From Ramlibacter tataouinensis (GTDB lineage: Bacteria > Pseudomonadota > Gammaproteobacteria > Burkholderiales > Burkholderiaceae_C), in assembly GCF_001580455.1 (NCBI RefSeq), contig NZ_CP010951.1, forward strand, positions 310,001 to 374,000: a DNA stretch of 64,000 bases. Direction: 5' to 3'. The notes below the pieces were generated by a model. That model was not told where the DNA came from and made no database searches. It saw only the letters and a program-made list of their open reading frames with translations. The translations under genes and the position numbers were made by a program. This document shows positions 33,165-42,047 of this stretch, one piece after another. Position 1 is the stretch's first letter. Every line of letters begins with the position of its first letter.

Positions 33165-35090
33165 ATGACCCGAGCGAAAGATACTTTGCAACAAGAGCTC
33201 ACCCCCGCGCGCCGCCGCTTCCTCGGCACCGCCGCAGCTGCCGGCCTGGCCGGCGTCGGCCTCGCCGCCTGCTCCGACAAGCCCGCCAACGCGCCGGCCG
33301 CCAAGGCCTCGGCGCCGGCCCTGGGCAACCCGGGCGAGCATGGCAATGCCGCGCACCTCAAGCCGGGCGAGCTCGACAGCTACTACGGCCTCTGGAGCGG
33401 CGGCCACACCGGCGACATGCGCGTGCTGGGCCTGCCTTCGGGGCGCGAGATCACCCGCATCCCGGTGTTCGTGCCGGACGCGCTGGTCGGCTGGGGCATC
33501 ACCAACGAGTCCAAGAAGATCATGGGCACCAAGGCCGACGGCAGCCTGAAGTACACGGTGGCCGACACCCACCACGTGCATGCCTCCTACAAGGACGGCA
33601 ACTACGACGGCCGCTACGCCTGGATCAACGACAAGATCAACAGCCGCATCGGCCGCATCCGCCTGGACCACTTCGTCTGCGACAAGATCACCGAGTTGCC
33701 CAACGTGCAGGGCTTCCACGGCATCTTCCCCGACAAGCGCGACCCGGTGGACCCGAAGATCAACTACACGACGCGTGTGTTCTGCGGCGCCGAGTTCTCG
33801 ATTCCGCTGCCCAACGCGGCCACCGACGACGGCACCAAGTACCGCTCGATGTTCACCTGCGTGGACGCCGAGACGATGGAAGTGCGCTGGCAGGTGCTGA
33901 TCGACGGCAACTGCGACCTCACGGCCACGTCCTATGACGGCAAGCTGGCCGCGACCAACCAGTACAACGTCGAGATGGGCGTCAAGTACGAGGACATGAT
34001 GTCCGCCGAGCGCGACGCCTGCCTGTTCTTCAACATCGCGCGCATCGAGGAAGCCGTCAAGGCCGGCAAGTTCAAGACCGTCGGCACCTCCAAGGTGCCT
34101 GTGGTCGACGGAACCCGCGAAGCGAACAAGGACCCGAAGACGGCGCTCACTGCTTACGTGTCGGTGCCGAAGAACCCGCACGGCGTCAACGCCAGCCCCG
34201 ACGGCAAGTACTTCATCTGCGCCGGCAAGCTGTCGCCCACCGGCACGGTCATCGAGCTGGCCAAGGTGCTGGATTACTTCGACGGCAAGCTGGCCAAGCC
34301 CGACGAGGCGATCGTCGCCGAGGTGGAACTGGGCCTGGGCCCGCTGCACACCGCCTTCGACGGCCGTGGCAATGCCTACACCACGCTGTTCCTGGACAGC
34401 CAGGTGGTGAAGTGGAACGTCGAAGCGGCCATCAAGTTCCACAAGGGCGACAAGAACGCCAAATACGTGGTGGACCGCATCGACGTGCAGTACCAGCCGG
34501 GTCACCTGAACGCCAGCCAGTCCGAGACCGCTGCCGCCGACGGCAAGTACCTCGCGGTGGGCTGCAAGTTCTCGAAGGACCGTTTCCTGCCCGTCGGCCC
34601 GCTGCACCCCGAGAACGAACAGCTGATCGACATCTCGGGCGACAAGATGGTGCTGATGGCCGACCACCCGGTGCGCGGCGAGCCGCACGACTTCATCATC
34701 TTCAAGCGCGAGCTGCTCAAGCCGAAGCAGGTCTACAGCCTGGACGACTCGCCGATCGCGGTGAAGGACGCCAAGGAAAGCGGCGTGACCCGCAACGGCA
34801 AGAAGGTCACCGTGAAGATGACCTCGCTGGCGCCGGCATTCAGCATGCGCGAGTTCAAGGTGAAGAAGGGTGACGAGGTCACGCTGATCCTGACCAACCT
34901 GGACAAGGTGGAGGACCTGACGCACGGCTTCGCCATCCCCAACTACAACGTCAACTTCATCGTCAACCCGCAGGAGACGAAGTCGGTGACCTTCGTGGCC
35001 GACAAGCCCGGCGTGTTCTGGTGCTACTGCACGCACTTCTGCCACGCACTGCACCTGGAAATGCGCAGCCGCATGATCGTCGAGGCCTGA
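33165..35090 (+). CDS. nosZ: Nitrous oxide reductase NosZ (clade I, Tat-exported)
   Basis: Periplasmic copper enzyme reducing N2O to N2, 641 aa. A Tat signal (RRRFLGTAAAAG) marks clade I. Seven-bladed propeller stretches carry CuZ histidines (DTHHVHASYKDGNYDGR, QGFHGIFPD, GLGPLHTAFDGRGNAY, PGHLNASQSE). The C-terminal cupredoxin domain binds CuA: DLTHGFAIPNYNV, then C622, C626, H630 and M633 in CTHFCHALHLEM. Position 624 is His where clade I enzymes usually have Trp. ATG 33165 has GAGG upstream. It is the first gene of the nos operon and is followed by a terminator-like hairpin. Confidence 0.96.
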   Translation: MTRAKDTLQQELTPARRRFLGTAAAAGLAGVGLAACSDKPANAPAAKASAPALGNPGEHGNAAHLKPGELDSYYGLWSGGHTGDMRVLGLPSGREITRIPVFVPDALVGWGITNESKKIMGTKADGSLKYTVADTHHVHASYKDGNYDGRYAWINDKINSRIGRIRLDHFVCDKITELPNVQGFHGIFPDKRDPVDPKINYTTRVFCGAEFSIPLPNAATDDGTKYRSMFTCVDAETMEVRWQVLIDGNCDLTATSYDGKLAATNQYNVEMGVKYEDMMSAERDACLFFNIARIEEAVKAGKFKTVGTSKVPVVDGTREANKDPKTALTAYVSVPKNPHGVNASPDGKYFICAGKLSPTGTVIELAKVLDYFDGKLAKPDEAIVAEVELGLGPLHTAFDGRGNAYTTLFLDSQVVKWNVEAAIKFHKGDKNAKYVVDRIDVQYQPGHLNASQSETAAADGKYLAVGCKFSKDRFLPVGPLHPENEQLIDISGDKMVLMADHPVRGEPHDFIIFKRELLKPKQVYSLDDSPIAVKDAKESGVTRNGKKVTVKMTSLAPAFSMREFKVKKGDEVTLILTNLDKVEDLTHGFAIPNYNVNFIVNPQETKSVTFVADKPGVFWCYCTHFCHALHLEMRSRMIVEA

Positions 35091-35103
35091 CGCCCCGCCC
35101 CGG

Positions 35104-35130
35104 CCCCGCGCCACGCGCGCGGGGCTTTTT
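35104..35130 (+). terminator. Intrinsic terminator/attenuator between nosZ and nosR
   Basis: CCCCGCGC (35104-35111) pairs with GCGCGGGG (35117-35124), followed by CTTTTT. It lies nine bases before the nosR ATG. Partial termination would keep nosZ mRNA above that of the maturation genes. Confidence 0.75.
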
Positions 35131-35139
35131 CCGGACACC

Positions 35140-37302
35140 ATGACCCCGTTCCAGTTTTTCTTGCGCCTCTGGGCGCTGGCCGCTGCATTGCTCGTCCCGG
35201 GCCTGTCCTGGGCGGACGCCTACGAGGCCAAGCTGCCGGAGGAGATCCAGACCTCGCCCCGGCTGTGCGACTACACACCGTGCGCCCAGGTATTTCCCGG
35301 CGCGACGAGCTTCTCCGAGCGCAAGGGCCGGCCGCCGTACGTGGAGGCCTACGGAACCGACGAACGGGGCCAGCCCAAGCTGCTGGGCTACGTGATGCTG
35401 TCGACCGACATCACCGACACGCCGGCCTACTCCGGCAAGCCGGTGGTGACGCTGATCGGCATGGACCTCAAGGGCCGCTTCGTCGGCGTGAAGGTCCTGA
35501 AGCATTCCGAGCCCATCCTGCTGCTGGGCATTCCCGAATCCGCGCTGACGAAATTCAACGAGCAATATCTCGGGAAGTTCGTCGGCGACAAGGTGGAGAT
35601 CGGCCGCTCCCGCCCCGACGAGGGCGTGGTGGGCCTCGATGCGATCTCCGGCGCCACCGTGACGGTGATCGCGCAGAACCAGGTGATGATGAGCTCCGGC
35701 GGCGCGGTCGCGCGCCAGACCGGCATCCTCGCGCCCACCGTGCGCCCGCCGGCGAAATTCACCGACAGCACCCGCACCCTGGACTGGGCCGCGCTGGCCA
35801 AGCAAGGCGCGGTGCAGCGCCTGGTGGTCGCGCCGGAGCAGCTCGGCCTGCCGCGCGCTTCGGAACCTTTCATCGAATTGTGGTTCGGCGCGCTGAACGC
35901 GCCCGACATCGGCCGCTCGCTGCTGGGCAAGGACGGCTGGGACAGCCTGATGTCGCGGCTCAAGCCGGGTGAGCAGGCGATCTTCGTCATCCGCACCGCC
36001 GGCAAGGAGTCGTTCAAGGGCTCCGGCTTCGTGCGCGGCGGCATCTATGACCGCGTGCAGCTGCGCCAGGGCCTGGACACCTTCACCTTCCGCGACCTCG
36101 ACTACCTGAACCTGTACGGACTGGAAGCGGCCGGCGCGCCGCAGTTCAGCGAGTCCGCGATCTTCATCGTGCGCTCAGGCGCCTTCTCCGCCGCCTATCC
36201 CTGGAAGCTCGTCATGCTGGGCAACCGCGTCGACCGGGCGACCGGGGCGCGCAGCTTCGCCAGCTTCGAGTCTGGCTACTGGCTGCCCGCCTGGGCGCTG
36301 GAGGGCGGCCGCCCGCAGGTGGAGGAAGCCGCGGCGCCCTGGGTGAAGGTCTGGAAGGCGCGCGCGGTGGAGATCGTGCTGTTCACGCTGCTGCTGGTGG
36401 CGGTGGCCATCGTCTACGCGCTGCGTGACCAGCTGACGCGGCGGTCCAGCCGCAAGAACAAGTGGCCGGTCAACGCCTTCAAGTATTCGGCCTGGGTGTT
36501 GAGCATCGCGTTCGTCGGCTTCGGCATGATGGCGCAGCCCTCGGTGACACAGGTGCTCACCTGGTTCCACTCGCTGCTGTTCCACTGGGAGTGGACCCTG
36601 TTCCTGAGCGACCCGCTGATTTTCCTGTTCTGGATCTTCATCATCGTCACCGTGTTCATCTGGGGCCGCGGCCTGTTCTGCGGCTGGCTGTGCCCCTTCG
36701 GATCGCTCTCCGAGCTGATCTACAAGGTGGCCGGCGCGATCGGGCTGAAGCGCTTCCAGCGCGCGCTGCCCAAGGCTCTGCACGACAAGCTGAAGTGGGT
36801 CAAGTACGGCATCTTCTTCGGGCTGCTGGCAGTGTCCATGTTCTCCATGACCACGGCGGAAGTGCTTGCCGAAGTGGAGCCCTTCAAGACCACCTTCCTG
36901 GTCGGCTGGTTCCAGCGCTCCTGGCCCTACACGCTGTTCGCGGCCGGCCTGCTGGCGCTGTCCATCTTCGTCGAGCGGCCCTTCTGCAAGTACCTGTGCC
37001 CGCTGGGCGCCTCGCTCGCGATGCCGTCCACCTTCCGCTGGTTCGGCCTGCGCCGCAAGCAGGAGTGCAGCAGCTGCAAGGCCTGCGCCCACGGCTGCGG
37101 GGCCCAGGCGATCGACGCCGACGGCCGCATCGACCATCGCGAGTGCCTGCACTGCCTGGATTGCATGATCCTCTACACCGACACCCACGCCTGCCCGCCG
37201 CTGGTGAAGGAGCGCAAGCGCCGCGAAGCTTCTGGGCTGCAGATGACGCCGATCAATCGCGACGGCTACTTCATCCCCATCATTCCGGTAGAGAAACTCT
37301 AA
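35140..37302 (+). CDS. nosR: NosR: flavinylated membrane iron-sulfur protein of N2O respiration
   Basis: Polytopic protein, 720 aa, that feeds electrons to NosZ and is needed for its activity. After a signal peptide comes a periplasmic FMN-binding domain with the flavinylation motif DAISGATVT (near residue 170). Membrane helices start near residue 405. The NapH-like part has CGWLCPFGSLSE and CKYLCPLGA, and a cytoplasmic ferredoxin tail has CSSCKACAHGC and CLHCLDC. ApbE encoded across the divergent region should attach its FMN. It starts 50 bp after nosZ. Confidence 0.95.
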   Translation: MTPFQFFLRLWALAAALLVPGLSWADAYEAKLPEEIQTSPRLCDYTPCAQVFPGATSFSERKGRPPYVEAYGTDERGQPKLLGYVMLSTDITDTPAYSGKPVVTLIGMDLKGRFVGVKVLKHSEPILLLGIPESALTKFNEQYLGKFVGDKVEIGRSRPDEGVVGLDAISGATVTVIAQNQVMMSSGGAVARQTGILAPTVRPPAKFTDSTRTLDWAALAKQGAVQRLVVAPEQLGLPRASEPFIELWFGALNAPDIGRSLLGKDGWDSLMSRLKPGEQAIFVIRTAGKESFKGSGFVRGGIYDRVQLRQGLDTFTFRDLDYLNLYGLEAAGAPQFSESAIFIVRSGAFSAAYPWKLVMLGNRVDRATGARSFASFESGYWLPAWALEGGRPQVEEAAAPWVKVWKARAVEIVLFTLLLVAVAIVYALRDQLTRRSSRKNKWPVNAFKYSAWVLSIAFVGFGMMAQPSVTQVLTWFHSLLFHWEWTLFLSDPLIFLFWIFIIVTVFIWGRGLFCGWLCPFGSLSELIYKVAGAIGLKRFQRALPKALHDKLKWVKYGIFFGLLAVSMFSMTTAEVLAEVEPFKTTFLVGWFQRSWPYTLFAAGLLALSIFVERPFCKYLCPLGASLAMPSTFRWFGLRRKQECSSCKACAHGCGAQAIDADGRIDHRECLHCLDCMILYTDTHACPPLVKERKRREASGLQMTPINRDGYFIPIIPVEKL

Positions 37303-37305
37303 GCC

Positions 37306-37737
37306 ATGGTCGATCCCCGCATGCCCACCGACCCCGCGCAACCCGCGTACGCCGCCGGCGCTCCCGGCGTCTGCGGCTGGCTGTGCGCAGAGATCTGGGA
37401 CCACGTCTGGCCGTGGCGCCGCGGCGTGGGCGCCCCGCACCGCCTGCTACGCGCCGCCGGCATCGCGCTGGCCGTCGCCGTCACGCTGGCTTGGGTGATG
37501 GCCGCGCTCGGCGAACTGCGCGCCGGCGCAGTGATCGGCTGGTGGTTCGGCTGGAGCCTGTACGAAGTGCTGGTCCGCCTGCGCGCCAAGCGCTATGTGA
37601 AGGACGGTCCCTGGTGGGGCCGCCGCTACCGGGTCGCCTCCGTGATGGACATGGTCTGCTACGTCTCGTTCAAGAACCTGCTGATCGGCGCGAGCCTGTT
37701 CCTCGTGCTGAAGGCCCTGGGCTGGCTGGTGACGTGA
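37306..37737 (+). CDS. Small membrane protein of the nos cluster
   Basis: 143 aa, not recognised with confidence. Three hydrophobic segments are at about residues 46-66, 70-85 and 118-138, separated by a basic stretch (RLRAKRYVKDGPWWGRRYR). Two Cys lie in the N-terminal VCGWLCAE, but no full metal motif is present. It starts three bases after nosR and its stop overlaps the nosD start (TGATG), so it is a genuine member of the operon. A helper role for NosR or NosZ assembly is inference. Confidence 0.75.
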   Translation: MVDPRMPTDPAQPAYAAGAPGVCGWLCAEIWDHVWPWRRGVGAPHRLLRAAGIALAVAVTLAWVMAALGELRAGAVIGWWFGWSLYEVLVRLRAKRYVKDGPWWGRRYRVASVMDMVCYVSFKNLLIGASLFLVLKALGWLVT

Positions 37738-38999
37738 TGAAGCGCCTGCTCGCCGTCATGGCACTCGCCCTCGGTTGTTCCGCTCAGGCCGCGACCTGGA
37801 CGGTGCGCCCCGGCGAGGCCATCCAGCCGGTGCTGGATCGCGCGGCGGCGGGCGATGTGGTCGAAGTGCATTCCGGCAAGTTCCCTGGCAACCTGGTGAT
37901 CGCCAGGCCGGTGACGCTGCGCGGCATCGGCAAGCCCACGATCAGCGGCGGCATGCAGGGCGACACCATCCGGGTGAAGTCGGCGGACGTGACGATCGAA
38001 GGCCTGATCGTGCGCGACTCCGGCGACAGCCTGCTGGACCAGAACGCGGGCATCTACATCACGCCCGGCTCGCACCGGGCGGTCATCCGCCGCAACGACC
38101 TGGTCTACAACCTATTCGGCCTGTGGATCGAGAAGGCCAACGACGTGCGCGTAGAGGACAACCTCATCGTCGGCAAGCGCGAATACAGCTCCTCGCAGCG
38201 CGGCAACGGCATCCAGCTCTACAACACGACCGGGGCGCGCATCGAACGCAACCATATCAGCTTCGTGCGCGATGCCCTCTACGTGGACGTGTCGCACGAC
38301 GCGATCTTCCGCGGCAACCGCCTGCACCACAGCCGCTACGGCACGCACTACATGAACTCCTACCGGAACCTCTGGGAGGACAACGACAGCTACCTGAATC
38401 GCGGCGGCCTGGCCCTGATGGAAGTGCGTGACCAGGTGGTGCGCAACAACCGCGCCTGGGGCAACAGCGACCACGGCATCATGCTGCGCACCCTGCAGGA
38501 CTCACGCATCGAGAACAACGTGGTGGCGGGCAACGCGCGCGGCTTCTTCATCTACGACGTCGAGTACGCCAGCCTCACCGGCAACCTGATCGTCGACAAC
38601 CGGGTGGGCGTGCACCTGTCGGCCGGCTCGACCCGCAACCAGGTCGACGGCAACGACTTCATCGGCAACCGCGAGCAGGTGCGCTACGTGGGCTCGAAGG
38701 ACGAGACCTGGGGCGGCCCCCAAGGCAACTACTGGAGCAACTACCTCGGCTGGGACCGCGACGGCAACGGCCGCGGCGACGTCCGCTACGAAGCCAACGA
38801 CCTGGTGGACCGGCTGGTCTGGCGCCACCCGGCGGCGCGCCTGCTGCTGGCCAGCCCCGCGGTGCAGGCGCTGCGCCTGGTGAGCCAGCAGTTCCCGGTG
38901 CTGCGCGTCCCCAGCGTGGTCGAGCCCGGCCCGCGGATGACGCCTGCGCACAAGACATGGAGCGACTGGAATGAAAGACAGCATGCCCTCCCCCACTGA
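37737..38999 (+). CDS. nosD: NosD: periplasmic maturation protein of nitrous oxide reductase
   Basis: Right-handed beta-helix protein, 420 aa, that works with the NosFY ABC transporter in building the CuZ sulfide-copper cluster. A signal peptide (about residues 1-18) is followed by the carbohydrate-binding/CASH-type repeats (NAGIYITPGSHRAVIRRND, RGNGIQLYNTTGARIERNH, SDHGIMLRTLQDSRIENN). The conserved GNYWSNYLGWDRDGNGRGD is typical of NosD. Its start overlaps the preceding stop and its end overlaps nosF by 29 bp. Confidence 0.94.
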   Translation: MKRLLAVMALALGCSAQAATWTVRPGEAIQPVLDRAAAGDVVEVHSGKFPGNLVIARPVTLRGIGKPTISGGMQGDTIRVKSADVTIEGLIVRDSGDSLLDQNAGIYITPGSHRAVIRRNDLVYNLFGLWIEKANDVRVEDNLIVGKREYSSSQRGNGIQLYNTTGARIERNHISFVRDALYVDVSHDAIFRGNRLHHSRYGTHYMNSYRNLWEDNDSYLNRGGLALMEVRDQVVRNNRAWGNSDHGIMLRTLQDSRIENNVVAGNARGFFIYDVEYASLTGNLIVDNRVGVHLSAGSTRNQVDGNDFIGNREQVRYVGSKDETWGGPQGNYWSNYLGWDRDGNGRGDVRYEANDLVDRLVWRHPAARLLLASPAVQALRLVSQQFPVLRVPSVVEPGPRMTPAHKTWSDWNERQHALPH

Positions 39000-39906
39000 G
39001 GCGGCCGCGATCAGCGTGCGCGGTGCCGTCAAGCACTATGGCGCGGTGCGCGCCGTCGACGGCGTGGACCTCGAGATCGGCAGCGGCGAAGTGTTCGGGC
39101 TGATTGGCCACAACGGCGCCGGCAAGAGCACCCTGTTCAAGATGATGCTGGGTCTGGTGCGGGCGACCGCCGGCGACATCCGCATCCACGGCGCGCCGGT
39201 GCGCGGCAGCGGCTTCCGCGCGGTGCGTCGCGCGATCGGCTACCTGCCGGAGAACGTCGTGCTGTACGACAACCTGACCGGCCTCGAAACCCTGCGCTAC
39301 TTCGCGCGCCTGAAGGGCGCCCCGCTGGCTCACTGCCCCGCCGTGCTCGAACGCGTGGGCCTGACCCATGCCGCCGGGCGCGCCGTGCGCGAATACAGCA
39401 AGGGCATGCGCCAGCGCCTCGGCTTCGCGCAGGCACTGCTCGGCCGGCCCCAGGTGCTGTTCCTCGACGAACCCACCACCGGCCTGGACCCCGAGGCGAT
39501 CCGCAACTTCTACGCAACCCTGCGCGAGCTGCGCGCCGACGGCGTGACCATGATCGTCACCTCGCACATCCTGGCCGAGCTGCAGGAGCGCGTGGACCGG
39601 TTGGCCATCCTGAGCGGCGGCCGGGTGCAGGCGCTGGGCAGCGTGCAAGGGCTGCGCGAGCAGATGGCCTTGCCCCTGCGCATGGAGCTGGCCACCACTG
39701 AGGCCGGCGCCGCCGCCGTGCGCGCCGCGCTGGACACGCTGCCGGTCAGCGGCCACCGCTGGCAGGGCGCCCTGTTCGACGGGCAGTTCCCGCGCGAGGC
39801 CAAGATGGCCGTGCTGGCCGCCCTCGCCGGCCTGGGCAGCGCGATCCAGGACTTCCGCATCCACGAGCCTTCGCTCGAGGACGTCTTCTTCGGCTTCGGA
39901 CACTGA
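38971..39906 (+). CDS. nosF: NosF: ABC transporter ATPase for NosZ maturation
   Basis: ATP-binding subunit, 311 aa. Walker A is GHNGAGKST, the signature is YSKGMRQRL, Walker B is VLFLDEPTTGLD, and the switch His lies in IVTSHILAEL. The first ATG overlaps nosD by 29 bp; an internal ATG (MPSP) five codons later is an alternative. It partners NosY to pass a sulfur species to the periplasm for CuZ assembly. Confidence 0.94.
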   Translation: MKDSMPSPTEAAAISVRGAVKHYGAVRAVDGVDLEIGSGEVFGLIGHNGAGKSTLFKMMLGLVRATAGDIRIHGAPVRGSGFRAVRRAIGYLPENVVLYDNLTGLETLRYFARLKGAPLAHCPAVLERVGLTHAAGRAVREYSKGMRQRLGFAQALLGRPQVLFLDEPTTGLDPEAIRNFYATLRELRADGVTMIVTSHILAELQERVDRLAILSGGRVQALGSVQGLREQMALPLRMELATTEAGAAAVRAALDTLPVSGHRWQGALFDGQFPREAKMAVLAALAGLGSAIQDFRIHEPSLEDVFFGFGH

Positions 39907-39926
39907 TTCGGACACTGAGAGTCACC

Positions 39927-40739
39927 ATGGAATTCCGCCAGATCCTCTTCGTCGCCCTGAAGGAACTGCGCGACCGCCTGCGCAACCGCTGGGTGCTCGC
40001 CGTCTCGCTGGTGTTCACCGTGTTCGCGCTGGTCATCGCCTATTTCGGCGGGGCGCAGCAAGGCGTGGTGGGCCTGCGTTCGATCGAATTCACCATCACC
40101 AGCCTGGTCAGCCTGGCCATCTACCTGATCCCGCTGATCGCCCTGCTGCTCGGCTTCGACGCCGTCGTCGGCGAACGCGAGCGCGGCTCGCTGGACCTGC
40201 TGCTGGCCCTGCCGATCACCCGCCTTGAACTGCTGCTGGGCAAGTACCTGGGCCTGGCCGCAGCGCTGACGCTGTCCACGCTCCTGGGCTTCGGGCTCGT
40301 GGCCGTCCTGCTGACATCCCGGACTGGCGCCGCCGGGCTGGAGCCACTGGCCGGCTTCATGTTCAGCTCGGTGCTGCTCGGTCTTTCCTTCCTGAGCCTG
40401 GCGGTGATGCTGTCGGTGCTGGCCAGCGACCGCACCCGCGCGTCCGGCCTGGCGATCGCGCTGTGGTTCCTGTTCGTGCTGGTGTTCGACCTGGTGCTGC
40501 TCGGCCTGCTGGTGGGGCTGGGCGGCGAAGCCGGCAGCGAATGGTTCCCCTACCTGCTGCTGCTCAATCCCGCGGACGTGTTCCGCATCCTGAACGTCTT
40601 TTCGCTCGAGGAGGTGCGCAACCTCTACGGCCTTACCAGCATCGTGCCCGCCGCGCTCGCCAAGCCCTGGCTGCTGGCGCTGGTGATGCTGGGGTGGATC
40701 GCCGCGCCCCTTGCCGTCGCCCAATGGAGATTCCGCTAA
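39927..40739 (+). CDS. nosY: NosY: ABC transporter permease for NosZ maturation
   Basis: Six-helix membrane protein of the ABC-2 type, 270 aa. The family start is FRQILFVALKELRDRLRNRWVLAVSL, followed by FDAVVGERERGSLDLLLALPITR, a hallmark of NosY and related permeases. It begins 20 bp after nosF and its TAA overlaps the nosL ATG. Confidence 0.94.
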   Translation: MEFRQILFVALKELRDRLRNRWVLAVSLVFTVFALVIAYFGGAQQGVVGLRSIEFTITSLVSLAIYLIPLIALLLGFDAVVGERERGSLDLLLALPITRLELLLGKYLGLAAALTLSTLLGFGLVAVLLTSRTGAAGLEPLAGFMFSSVLLGLSFLSLAVMLSVLASDRTRASGLAIALWFLFVLVFDLVLLGLLVGLGGEAGSEWFPYLLLLNPADVFRILNVFSLEEVRNLYGLTSIVPAALAKPWLLALVMLGWIAAPLAVAQWRFR

Positions 40740-41275
40740 TGACCACCACCGCCCTGTCGCGCCGCCGCCTGCTGTGCGCCGCCTGCGCCCTGCCCCTTGC
40801 CTCGCTCGTCGCCTGCGGCCGCGACGAAAACAGCGCCACGCCCAAGCCGGCGGAGATCGAAACAGCCACGGCCTGCGAGCTCGACGGCATGATGCTGGCC
40901 GAGTACGCCGGGCCCAAGGCGCAGGTGCACTACGTCGGCGCGGCCGCCCCGGTGTTCTTCTGCGACACGGTGGAGATGTTCGCCGCGCTGCTGCGGCCCG
41001 AGCAGGCCCGCAGCGTGCGCGCCGCCTTCGCGCAGGACATGGCGAAGGCCGACTGGGACAAGCCGCGCGGCCACTGGTTCGATGCCAAGACAGGCTTCTA
41101 CGTGGCCGGCAGCAAGCGCCATGGCTCCATGGGCCCGACGATCGCCAGTTTCGCGGCACAAGCCGATGCGCAGAAGTTCGTCGGCCAATGGGGCGGCAAG
41201 GTGCTGCAATTCGCCGAAGTCACGCCCGCCATGGCCGAACTGGGCGGGGGCGCGCTGCACGACGGCAAGATGTAG
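40739..41275 (+). CDS. nosL: NosL: copper chaperone lipoprotein for NosZ
   Basis: Periplasmic Cu(I)-binding protein, 178 aa, that delivers copper to apo-NosZ. The signal peptide has twin Arg (RRRLLCAACALP) and a lipobox SLVAC. The family core includes LDGMMLAEYAGPKAQVHY, FFCDTVEMFAAL and GSMGPTIASFA. ATG 40739 overlaps the nosY stop (TAATG). It closes the nos operon, and no terminator is visible behind it. Confidence 0.92.
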   Translation: MTTTALSRRRLLCAACALPLASLVACGRDENSATPKPAEIETATACELDGMMLAEYAGPKAQVHYVGAAAPVFFCDTVEMFAALLRPEQARSVRAAFAQDMAKADWDKPRGHWFDAKTGFYVAGSKRHGSMGPTIASFAAQADAQKFVGQWGGKVLQFAEVTPAMAELGGGALHDGKM

Positions 41276-41294
41276 TCGCGCGCCCGGCCAGGGC

Positions 41295-42047
41295 CTACCA
41301 GGTCTCCATGTAGGGCCGCAGGTCCAGCTCGAAGGTCCAGGCGTCGCGGGGCTGCTGGTGCAGGTACCAGTAGTTCTCGGCGATGTGCTCGGGACTCAGG
41401 ATGCCCTGCTTGTCCTTGAGCGCATAGCGCTGCGGAAAGTTGGTTCGGATGAACTCGGTGTCGATCGCGCCATCGACGACGACGTGCGCCACATGGATGT
41501 TGCGCGGGCCGAGCTCGCGCGCCATGCTCTGGGCCAGGGCCCGCAAAGCGGCCTTCGCACCGGCGAAGGCGGCGAAGTTCGCCGAGCCGCGCAGCGACGC
41601 GGTGGCTCCGGTGAAGATGATGGTGCCGCGCTCGCGGCCGACCATCCGCTTGGCCACCTCGCGTGCGTTGAGGAAACCGCTGAAGCAGGCCATCTCCCAG
41701 ATCTTGAAGTACTTGCGCGCCGACTCCTCCAGGATGCTGGAGGGCACGTTGGCGCCGATGTTGAACACCAGCACCTCGATGGGCCCGAACTCGCTTTCGA
41801 TGCGCTCGACCAGGGCCGTGACCTCCTCCTCCTTGCGGGCGTCGGACGAGAAGCCATGCGCCCGCCCGCCGGCGGCGCGGATGCTCTCCACCAGGGGCTC
41901 GAGCTTGGCCGCGTCGCGCCGGGTCGCGCAGGCAATATAGCCGCCTGCGGCAAAGCGCCTCGCAATGGCGCCGCCGGTCGAGTCGCCCGCGCCGATCACC
42001 AGCGCGACCTTGTCCGGGGCCTTCGCGGCCGTGTTCACGCTTTCCAT
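41295..42047 (-). CDS. Short-chain dehydrogenase/reductase-like protein lacking the catalytic Tyr
   Basis: Rossmann-fold SDR, 250 aa. The cofactor loop is GAGDSTGGAIA (residues 19-29), a variant of TGxxxGxG, and the structural motif NNAG reads FNIGAN. In the active site Lys165 is kept, but the Tyr four residues before it is Phe161, and the catalytic Ser position appears to be Ala148. Either it does not follow the standard SDR mechanism or it works as a binding or isomerase-like protein. ATG 42047 has GGAGG upstream. It is convergent with nosL and has no functional partner nearby. Confidence 0.85.
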   Translation of the reverse strand: MESVNTAAKAPDKVALVIGAGDSTGGAIARRFAAGGYIACATRRDAAKLEPLVESIRAAGGRAHGFSSDARKEEEVTALVERIESEFGPIEVLVFNIGANVPSSILEESARKYFKIWEMACFSGFLNAREVAKRMVGRERGTIIFTGATASLRGSANFAAFAGAKAALRALAQSMARELGPRNIHVAHVVVDGAIDTEFIRTNFPQRYALKDKQGILSPEHIAENYWYLHQQPRDAWTFELDLRPYMETW

